Below are positions 58,075 through 64,000 of a DNA stretch of 64,000 nt, piece by piece (position 1 is the stretch's first letter; every line of letters starts with the position of its first letter). Below the pieces are notes generated by a model. The model searched no databases, had not been told where the DNA came from, and was given only the letters and a program-made list of their open reading frames with translations. Source of the DNA: Methylophilales bacterium HTCC2181 (lineage in GTDB: Bacteria; Pseudomonadota; Gammaproteobacteria; Burkholderiales; Methylophilaceae); assembly GCA_000168995.1 (NCBI GenBank), contig AAUX01000001.1:1237186-1301185 (forward strand). The letters are read 5' to 3'. A program made the translations under genes and the position numbers.

Positions 58075-58491
58075 TTAACCACCTATTTGACGAGAAGCAA
58101 ATGTCGTTAATAACGGCAACTTAGCTGCAGCTAATCTAAAAGCTTCACGTGCTAGAGTTTCTGAAACACCGTCCATCTCATACAACATTTTTCCAGGCTG
58201 AATTTCTGCAACATAGAATTCAACACTACCTTTACCTTTACCCATTCTTACTTCCGCAGGTTTCTTAGAGATTGGTTTATCTGGGAAAATTCTTATCCAA
58301 ATACGTCCACCTCTTTTAATATGCCGCGTCATAACTCTTCGAGCTGCCTCAATTTGACGGGCTGTTATTCTTCCCCTCCCAACAGCTTTAAGGCCAAACT
58401 CGCCGAAACTAACCTTATTTCCAGTCGAAGCAACACCTCGGTTTCTACCTTTGTGTTCTTTCCTAAATTTTCGTCTAGCTGGTTGTAACAT
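58075..58491 (-). CDS. rplP: Large ribosomal subunit protein uL16
   Basis: L16 (138 aa), needed for the A site of the peptidyl-transferase centre. It begins [20 protein letters not shown] and contains [20 protein letters not shown] and [20 protein letters not shown]. It follows rpsC by 2 bp. Confidence 0.98.
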   Translation of the reverse strand: MLQPARRKFRKEHKGRNRGVASTGNKVSFGEFGLKAVGRGRITARQIEAARRVMTRHIKRGGRIWIRIFPDKPISKKPAEVRMGKGKGSVEFYVAEIQPGKMLYEMDGVSETLAREAFRLAAAKLPLLTTFASRQIGG

Positions 58492-58493
58492 TT

Positions 58494-59372
58494 TTATGCC
58501 TCATCTTTCTTATTTTCTTTTGACACTTCTACATTTTCAGATTTTACTTCTTCTGAATCTGTTTTTGCATCATCTTTAGGTTTAGCTACTTTTTTAACAA
58601 CAGTCTTTACAGTTGTTTTAGGGGTTTCTGCAGCTGGTTTATTTACTTTTTTCGTTACAGCGTCTTTAACAGTCTTTTTAACTGGGCTAACTTTTTTTTC
58701 TTCAGCTACCTCTTTATTATCTAAGTTAACAGTTTTAGCCGGCTCTTCAAATCTTTCACCTTTAAATATCCAAACTTTAATACCAATAATACCGTAAGTT
58801 GTTTGAGCTCTCGCCACACCATAATCAATATCAGCCCTTAGTGTATGTAGAGGGACGCGGCCTTCTCTATACCATTCTGATCTTGCTATTTCGATACCAT
58901 TCAGTCGGCCTGAACTCATAATCTTTACACCCTGCGCCCCTAATCTCATAGCATTTTGCATGGCTCTTTTCATAGCTCTTCTGAACATAACTCGCTTTTC
59001 TAGCTGTTGCGCTATACTCTGAGCAATCAAAGTTGCATCAACTTCTGGCTTTCTAATTTCTTCAATATTTAATTGGACAGGTATTCCCATTAAGCTTTGA
59101 AGGCTAGATCTTAATGTTTCAATATCTTCACCTTTTTTTCCTATAACAATGCCAGGTCTTGCGGAGTATATGGTTATTTTGGCATTTTTAGCAGGCCTTT
59201 CAATCACGATTCTACTTACAGCTGCATTAGCTAGCTTCTTATTTAAAAACTCCCTAACCTTAATATCATTTTGCAGTAAAGAAGCAAAGTTTTTTGAATT
59301 TGAATACCATTTGGAGGACCAGTCTTTTGTAACCCCTAAACGGAAACCTATTGGATTGATTTTTTGACCCAT
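58494..59372 (-). CDS. rpsC: Small ribosomal subunit protein uS3 with long C-terminal tail
   Basis: S3 (292 aa), at the mRNA entry site. The KH domain ([19 protein letters not shown]) and the C-terminal S3 domain, ending with [14 protein letters not shown] at about residue 210, are normal. Beyond that is a tail of about 80 residues, rich in Lys, Glu, Val, Thr and Pro with alternating charge, ending KENKKDEA. Most S3 proteins are 210-240 aa. The tail looks disordered and has KPAAE/KPK-type repeats loosely similar to the rplQ tail. Confidence 0.96.
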   Translation of the reverse strand: MGQKINPIGFRLGVTKDWSSKWYSNSKNFASLLQNDIKVREFLNKKLANAAVSRIVIERPAKNAKITIYSARPGIVIGKKGEDIETLRSSLQSLMGIPVQLNIEEIRKPEVDATLIAQSIAQQLEKRVMFRRAMKRAMQNAMRLGAQGVKIMSSGRLNGIEIARSEWYREGRVPLHTLRADIDYGVARAQTTYGIIGIKVWIFKGERFEEPAKTVNLDNKEVAEEKKVSPVKKTVKDAVTKKVNKPAAETPKTTVKTVVKKVAKPKDDAKTDSEEVKSENVEVSKENKKDEA

Positions 59373-59380
59373 AATTTTCT

Positions 59381-59716
59381 CTAGCTTCCCACTGTCACTG
59401 TGATGTGACTTGTTTGTTTTTGAATCTTCCCTGCACGGCCTTTAGCACGAGCACGGATACGTTTTAAAATGGCACCTTTATCTACATAAATAGTCTTTAT
59501 CTTAAGTTCGTCAATATCAGCACCATTATTATGTTCTGCATTTGCAATAGCGGACTCCAATACTTTTTTAATGATGTCAGCACCTTTTTTTGGGCTAAAA
59601 GAAAGTATATTAATAGCATTATCAACTTTCTTACCTCTGATCATATCTGCCACTAATCTCGCTTTTTGCGGAGAAATTCTGACACCTTTTAAAATTGCTG
59701 AGACTTCGTTAGCCAT
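59381..59716 (-). CDS. rplV: Large ribosomal subunit protein uL22
   Basis: L22 (111 aa), whose beta-hairpin lines the exit tunnel. It includes [20 protein letters not shown] and the hairpin [20 protein letters not shown]. It lies between rpsS and rpsC. Confidence 0.98.
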   Translation of the reverse strand: MANEVSAILKGVRISPQKARLVADMIRGKKVDNAINILSFSPKKGADIIKKVLESAIANAEHNNGADIDELKIKTIYVDKGAILKRIRARAKGRAGKIQKQTSHITVTVGS

Positions 59717-59719
59717 AAT

Positions 59720-59992
59720 TTATTTCGCCTTTCTATCGCCAGAGTGGCCTTTAAATGTTCTAGTTGCTGCAAATTCACCAAGTTTATGTCCGACCATGTT
59801 CTCAACTATTAATACTGGAACATGCTGTCTACCATTATGAACCGCAATAGTTAGCCCAATAAAGTTTGGTAGTATTGTTGATCTCCTTGACCAAGTTTTT
59901 ATTGGCTTTCTATCTCTTACTTCAGATGCTTTCTCGACCTTTCTAGCGAGGTGCGAATCAACAAATGGTCCTTTTTTAATCGATCTTGACAT
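59720..59992 (-). CDS. rpsS: Small ribosomal subunit protein uS19
   Basis: S19 (90 aa), 30S head protein near the P site. It begins [20 protein letters not shown] and has [20 protein letters not shown] and the terminal [17 protein letters not shown]. It follows rplB by 5 bp. Confidence 0.98.
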   Translation of the reverse strand: MSRSIKKGPFVDSHLARKVEKASEVRDRKPIKTWSRRSTILPNFIGLTIAVHNGRQHVPVLIVENMVGHKLGEFAATRTFKGHSGDRKAK

Positions 59993-59997
59993 ATCAT

Positions 59998-60831
59998 TTA
60001 CCTTTTATTAGATGGTCTACGGCTGATTCTCATATTATCAGTACGCTTATTATTTCTAGTTCTATAACCTTTTGCAGGAGTTCCCCATGGGCTTACTGGA
60101 TGGCGTCCACCAGAAGTTCGTCCTTCACCACCACCGTGTGGATGATCTACTGGGTTCATAACAACACCCCTAACCGTTGGCCTAATACCTCTCCATCTGT
60201 TTGCACCGGCTTTACCTATTGATCTTAGTGAATACTCCTCATTTCCCACTTCTCCAAGGGTTGCTTTGCAATCCACATGAATTCTTCTAACCTCACCTGA
60301 CTTTAATCTTAATTGTGCGTAAGCACCTTCACGAGCTAATAACTGAACTGAAGTTCCTGCAGAGCGGGCCATTTGTGCACCTTTACCAGGCTTCATTTCC
60401 ACACAATGTATTGTGCTTCCAACAGGAATACTTTTTAATGGCAACGTATTTCCATCTTTAAATGGAGCTTCAATTCCACTCATTAATTTATCACCTGCAG
60501 CAACGCCTTTAGGCGCTATAATATAAGTTCTTTCCCCATCAGCATAACAAAGCAAAGCAAGGTGCGCCGATCGATTAGGATCATATTCAATTCTTTCAAC
60601 TGTTGCTGGTATGCCATCTTTTGTTCTCTTAAAATCGACAATCCTTATGTGTTGCTTATGCCCACCGCCCATGTGCCTTACAGTAATGCGCCCATGATGG
60701 TTACGGCCTGCATTTTGCTTCTTTTTTATAAGTAAAGGTGCATGAGGCTTGCCTTTATGGAGTCCCTCTGTAACAACTTTTTGTAGACCACGTCTTCCAG
60801 GTGAGGTCGGTTTTACTTTAACAATAGCCAT
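59998..60831 (-). CDS. rplB: Large ribosomal subunit protein uL2
   Basis: L2 (277 aa), essential for subunit association and peptidyl-transferase activity. The C-terminal [20 protein letters not shown] (catalytically implicated His in the HPHGGGEG motif) is intact. The N-terminal [20 protein letters not shown] is also diagnostic. Standard position between rplW and rpsS. Confidence 0.99.
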   Translation of the reverse strand: MAIVKVKPTSPGRRGLQKVVTEGLHKGKPHAPLLIKKKQNAGRNHHGRITVRHMGGGHKQHIRIVDFKRTKDGIPATVERIEYDPNRSAHLALLCYADGERTYIIAPKGVAAGDKLMSGIEAPFKDGNTLPLKSIPVGSTIHCVEMKPGKGAQMARSAGTSVQLLAREGAYAQLRLKSGEVRRIHVDCKATLGEVGNEEYSLRSIGKAGANRWRGIRPTVRGVVMNPVDHPHGGGEGRTSGGRHPVSPWGTPAKGYRTRNNKRTDNMRISRRPSNKR

Positions 60832-60841
60832 TTATTTCTCC

Positions 60842-61150
60842 TTATTCACCTGTAAAATTAATCTCTTGACCAGCTTTTAAACATACATATGCTTTCTTCC
60901 AGTCATGACGTTTACCCATTGAACGTCCAGATCTCTTAATCTTTCCATTCACATTTAATATATTTACAGATGACACTTCAACCTTGAACATTGTTTCTAT
61001 TGCCATCTTTACATCTGCTTTAGTGGCTGATTGCGTCACTCTGAATGCAATTTGATTATTTTTATCTGCAATCATAGTTGCTTTTTCAGTTACTTGTGGA
61101 GCAAGGATAGCTCGAAGCGACCTATCTGTTTGTTTGATTAGGTTACTCAT
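60842..61150 (-). CDS. rplW: Large ribosomal subunit protein uL23
   Basis: L23 (102 aa), the exit-site protein that docks trigger factor, SRP and SecYEG. It has LAPQVTEKATMIADKNNQIA and VNGKIKRSGRSMGKRHDWKK. Its start overlaps the rplD stop by 4 bp. Confidence 0.98.
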   Translation of the reverse strand: MSNLIKQTDRSLRAILAPQVTEKATMIADKNNQIAFRVTQSATKADVKMAIETMFKVEVSSVNILNVNGKIKRSGRSMGKRHDWKKAYVCLKAGQEINFTGE

Positions 61151-61773
61151 GCAAACATCTCCTCAAGTTGTTTAACTGCTTCAGTTGTTGCAATCACTTT
61201 TGAAAAGTGAACGAGACTTACGGGGTCTGCATATTTAGCTTCTACAACTAAAGCGTTTGTTAAGTTTCTGGATGATAGATATAGATTTTCATCAAAAGAA
61301 TCAATTAACACTAAGACATTTTCTGTGATCCCAAGTGTTTTTATCTTCTCAACAAATTGCTTTGTTTTAGGTGAGTCAATCTTGAACTCTTCTATAATTG
61401 ACAATCTTTCTTGTCTAACTAACTCAGACAAAATAGACTTCATAGCAACTCTGTATGCTTTTTTATTAAATTTTTGAGTATAGTTTTCGTCTGGCCTGTT
61501 TGGAAAAGCTCTTCCTCCTCCACGCCATATCGGGCTGGATGTCATTCCTGCACGTGCGTTACCTGTTCCCTTTTGGCGAAATGGTTTTCGTGTACTGTGC
61601 TTAACTTCTGCTCTGGTTTTCTGTGCACGAGTCACTGAACGGCCGTTGCTCATGTATGAAGTTACTAATTGATGAATCAATGACTCATTAAATTCGCTTG
61701 CAAATATATCATCAGAAGCTTTGTGTGTTTTTTTTGAAAGCTTTCCTGATTTATCGAGGATTTTAAATTCCAT
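61147..61773 (-). CDS. rplD: Large ribosomal subunit protein uL4
   Basis: L4 (208 aa), a tunnel protein that in enterobacteria also represses the S10 operon. The tunnel loop contains TRKPFRQKGTGNARAGMTSS and SPIWRGGGRAFPNRPDENYT. It overlaps rplC by one base and rplW by 4. Confidence 0.98.
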   Translation of the reverse strand: MEFKILDKSGKLSKKTHKASDDIFASEFNESLIHQLVTSYMSNGRSVTRAQKTRAEVKHSTRKPFRQKGTGNARAGMTSSPIWRGGGRAFPNRPDENYTQKFNKKAYRVAMKSILSELVRQERLSIIEEFKIDSPKTKQFVEKIKTLGITENVLVLIDSFDENLYLSSRNLTNALVVEAKYADPVSLVHFSKVIATTEAVKQLEEMFA

Positions 61774-62423
61774 TACGCATCCCCTTTTATTTTAACCGCA
61801 GGCCTAATTAAAACGTCAGATCCCTTAGATCCTGGCACTGCGCCTTTAATTAAAATTAGATTTCGTGGTGAATCTATTCTAACCACCTCTAAATTTTGTG
61901 TTGTTCTTTTTTTATCACCTAAATGACCAGCCATTTTTTTACCTGGAAAAACCCGCCCAGGATCTTGACATTGACCTGTTGAGCCGTGTGAGTTATGTGA
62001 GATAGAAACACCGTGAGTAGCCCTATTAGAGCTGAAATGATGACGTTTTATTGGTCCTTGAAAACCTTTACCAATAGTAGTACCTGTAACATCAACTTTT
62101 TGACCTACTTGGAAAATTTCAACAGATAAACTGGATTCGTTGGTGTAATTACTGATTTCTTCTTCAGATAATCTGAGTTCATGGAGGCCTAGTCCTGCTT
62201 CAACAGAAGCTTTAGCATAATGGCCCACTAGTGATTTGTTTAACTTGGTAGATTTAGATCTTCCATAAGCTAATTGAAGGCTGCTATAGCCATCACTATT
62301 AATTTTTTTGATCTGTGTCACGCGATTAGGAACTACCTCAAGTACCGTAACTGGAATGCTTGCGCCTTCATCAGTAAATACTCTGGTCATTCCGACCTTG
62401 CGACCAATAAGCCCTAAGCTCAT
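61773..62423 (-). CDS. rplC: Large ribosomal subunit protein uL3
   Basis: L3 (216 aa), an early 50S assembly protein. It starts [20 protein letters not shown] and has the tunnel-side [20 protein letters not shown] and [20 protein letters not shown] (with the methylated glutamine context). A promoter and hairpin lie in the 87-bp gap between it and rpsJ. Confidence 0.98.
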   Translation of the reverse strand: MSLGLIGRKVGMTRVFTDEGASIPVTVLEVVPNRVTQIKKINSDGYSSLQLAYGRSKSTKLNKSLVGHYAKASVEAGLGLHELRLSEEEISNYTNESSLSVEIFQVGQKVDVTGTTIGKGFQGPIKRHHFSSNRATHGVSISHNSHGSTGQCQDPGRVFPGKKMAGHLGDKKRTTQNLEVVRIDSPRNLILIKGAVPGSKGSDVLIRPAVKIKGDA

Positions 62424-62449
62424 GATCTTTATCCTTATTATTAGTTACA

Positions 62450-62473
62450 AAGCCAATTACAATTGATTGGCTT
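62450..62473 (-). promoter_or_regulatory. Stem-loop in the rplC leader
   Basis: AAGCCAAT and ATTGGCTT form an 8-bp perfect stem with an 8-nt loop, on the minus strand between the rplC promoter and the rplC ATG. No T-run follows, so it is not a simple terminator. It could be an autoregulatory or processing element; no function is shown. Confidence 0.5.
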
Positions 62474-62487
62474 CTTAAAAGAGCGCT

Positions 62488-62516
62488 ATTATATACAACG
62501 CTCGTGTATTTTACAA
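62488..62516 (-). promoter_or_regulatory. Sigma-70 promoter between rpsJ and rplC
   Basis: TTGTAA (62511-62516) and a consensus TATAAT (62488-62493) on the minus strand with an exact 17-bp spacer. The -35 hexamer includes the rpsJ stop codon. The predicted start is about 58 bp before the rplC ATG. Confidence 0.72.
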
Positions 62517-62819
62517 CTTAATTTCTACATCTACCCCAGCAGGCAAATCAAGCTTCATCAATGCATCTACTGTTTTGTCCGTTGGATCTAAAATATCCAT
62601 CAATCTTTGGTGTGTTCTTATTTCAAACTGATCTCTAGCTTTTTTATAAACATGCGGAGAGCTTAATAAGTCAAAGCGTTCAATCCTAGTCGGAAGAGGA
62701 ACTGGGCCTTTAACTACCGCACCAGTTCTTTTTGCTGTATCAACAATCTCTTGTGCTGACTGATCAATCAGCTTGTAATCGAACGCTTTTAATCTAATTC
62801 TTATTTTTTGACTAACCAT
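62511..62819 (-). CDS. rpsJ: Small ribosomal subunit protein uS10
   Basis: S10 (102 aa), 30S head protein and transcription antitermination factor NusE. It has [20 protein letters not shown] and [20 protein letters not shown], both conserved. It lies 58 bp downstream of tuf, linking the str and S10 clusters. Confidence 0.98.
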   Translation of the reverse strand: MVSQKIRIRLKAFDYKLIDQSAQEIVDTAKRTGAVVKGPVPLPTRIERFDLLSSPHVYKKARDQFEIRTHQRLMDILDPTDKTVDALMKLDLPAGVDVEIKL

Positions 62820-62877
62820 TATTTATAACCCTCTAAAGAACGAATATCTATTTCAAGATATTTTTTTTAATTTAAAT

Positions 62878-64000
62878 TTACTCAACAATCTTTACAACAA
62901 CGCCTGAACCAACGGTTCGGCCACCTTCACGAATCGCAAATCTCAAACCTTCTTCCATAGCGATAGGAGCGATTAGTGTTGCAGTGATTGATACGTTATC
63001 GCCCGGCATTACCATTTCTGTACCTTCTGGTAAGTCCACTGCGCCTGTTACATCGGTTGTTCTAAAATAGAACTGAGGTCTATAACCATTAAAGAATGGA
63101 GTATGACGACCGCCTTCATCTTTACTTAAGCAGTAAATTTCAGCTGTGAATTTTGTGTGAGGCTTAATTGAGCCTGGCTTACAAAGTACTTGGCCACGTT
63201 CCACGTCTTCTCGTTTTGTTCCACGAAGCAACACACCAACGTTATCGCCGGCTCGACCTTCATCAAGCAACTTACGGAACATTTCAACGCCTGTACATAT
63301 GGTTTTTTCTGACGGTTTTAAACCAACAATTTCAATTTCTTCGTTTACTTTAACGATACCTCTTTCGACACGGCCTGTTACCACAGTACCTCGACCAGAG
63401 ATTGAGAACACATCCTCAACTGGCATCAAGAAAGCACCATCAATAGCACGTTGTGGCTCAGGAATGTATGAGTCTAGCGCTTCAGCAAGTCTAAAGATTG
63501 CTGGTTCACCCATTTCTGATTGATCGCCTTCTAATGCTTTTAATGCAGAACCTGTAATGATAGGAATATCATCACCAGGGAAATCATATTTACTCAATAA
63601 TTCACGTACTTCCATTTCAACCAACTCAAGAAGCTCGGCGTCATCAACCATATCGGCTTTGTTGAGGAACACCACCATGTGCGGAACGCCAACTTGGCGA
63701 GACAATAAAATGTGTTCACGCGTCTGAGGCATCGGTCCGTCAGCAGCTGAACACACAAGGATTGCACCATCCATTTGAGCGGCACCGGTAATCATGTTTT
63801 TCACATAATCGGCGTGACCTGGACAATCAACGTGAGCATAATGACGTTTTTCTGTTTCGTATTCTACGTGTGAAGTATTAATAGTAATGCCACGTGCTTT
63901 TTCTTCAGGAGCAGAATCAATGGTAGCGAAATCTCTAAGATCTCCACCAAATTTCTTAGTTAATACTGATGAAATCGCAGCAGTAAGAGTAGTTTTACCA
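62878..64000 (-). CDS. tuf: Elongation factor Tu (5' end beyond the window)
   Basis: EF-Tu delivers aminoacyl-tRNA to the ribosome in a GTP-dependent way. The frame is open to the window edge and starts in the P-loop at GKTTLTAA, so exactly the first 23 residues of the standard 396 are missing; 373 residues are present. The switch I region ([20 protein letters not shown]), [20 protein letters not shown] and the C-terminal [19 protein letters not shown] are intact. A start placed at the internal Met near 63804 would be wrong. It lies upstream of rpsJ, so this is the str-operon tuf copy. Confidence 0.98.
   Translation of the reverse strand, partial: GKTTLTAAISSVLTKKFGGDLRDFATIDSAPEEKARGITINTSHVEYETEKRHYAHVDCPGHADYVKNMITGAAQMDGAILVCSAADGPMPQTREHILLSRQVGVPHMVVFLNKADMVDDAELLELVEMEVRELLSKYDFPGDDIPIITGSALKALEGDQSEMGEPAIFRLAEALDSYIPEPQRAIDGAFLMPVEDVFSISGRGTVVTGRVERGIVKVNEEIEIVGLKPSEKTICTGVEMFRKLLDEGRAGDNVGVLLRGTKREDVERGQVLCKPGSIKPHTKFTAEIYCLSKDEGGRHTPFFNGYRPQFYFRTTDVTGAVDLPEGTEMVMPGDNVSITATLIAPIAMEEGLRFAIREGGRTVGSGVVVKIVE

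Noticed and set aside
62841..62868. Hairpin followed by T8 on the plus strand between tuf and rpsJ
   Set aside because: It would act on plus-strand transcription, where no gene is present; the stem is only 6 bp of A/T pairs. In the operon direction there is no T-run after it.
63804..63804. Internal Met as the start of EF-Tu
   Set aside because: The upstream frame carries the P-loop and switch I regions and runs to the window edge; the real start is 69 bp beyond the window.

Overview
The window is a dense, AT-rich, gene-packed stretch of a small-genome proteobacterium. Several family and synteny markers point to a betaproteobacterium. These are the run polA / DUF2782 / homoserine kinase / BPSS1780-type membrane protein / uvrD, a DUF2322 protein after coq7, DUF2244 and DUF2909 proteins at the cox cluster, and ubiquinone and aa3-oxidase genes. 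The compact, low-GC character suggests a marine streamlined lineage such as the OM43 clade of Methylophilaceae. That assignment is inference from gene content, not from a search. No gap between genes exceeds about 215 bp, and I see no insertion sequence, prophage, CRISPR array or plasmid gene.

Layout. 1-7.2 kb: a membrane-anchored thioredoxin-like protein, then a cytochrome c oxidase cluster on the minus strand (coxB with a fused cytochrome c domain, coxA, a 40-residue membrane peptide, cox11, coxC, a SURF1 protein, a Sco-like protein). A DUF2909 gene lies on the opposite strand inside the cluster. DUF2244 and tRNA-Leu(CAA) follow. 7.3-21.4 kb: queA, an exported unknown, a prolyl-tRNA synthetase without its usual editing insertion, a possible DNA polymerase III psi subunit, rimI, tsaB, a DinG/YoaA helicase, a SelW-like protein, a carboxyl-terminal protease, coq7, DUF2322, OsmC, FKBP, dacB, bioA and an aldo/keto reductase. 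21.5-32 kb: groESL behind a sigma-32-like promoter and a CIRCE operator, uvrD, BPSS1780, thrB, DUF2782, polA and a CinA-like protein. 31.6-45.7 kb: the tight run dusB-fis-purH-purD-hemF, a cytochrome c, a hexose-phosphate mutarotase with ilvD, lgt, a DUF429-cstA-ybdD operon, coaBC-dut and rpmB-rpmG. 45.8-48.5 kb: mscS-type channel and mgtE.

48.6-64 kb holds the ribosomal superoperon on the minus strand in the classical order. It runs tuf (cut by the window edge), rpsJ, rplCDWB, rpsS, rplV, rpsC, rplP, rpmC, rpsQ, then rplNXE, rpsNH, rplFR, rpsE, rpmD, rplO, secY, infA, rpmJ, then rpsMKD, rpoA, rplQ. Near-consensus sigma-70 promoters are visible before rplN, before rpsM, and, unexpectedly, between rpsJ and rplC.

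Most of the window is ordinary housekeeping DNA and I did not find a new multi-gene system. The points most worth a second look are the ProS lacking the cis-editing domain, an FKBP with two plausible starts (exported and cytosolic), a psi-subunit candidate, the 27-bp tandem repeats that extend ribosomal protein L17, the 80-residue tail on S3, and the regulatory signals in the ribosomal cluster.
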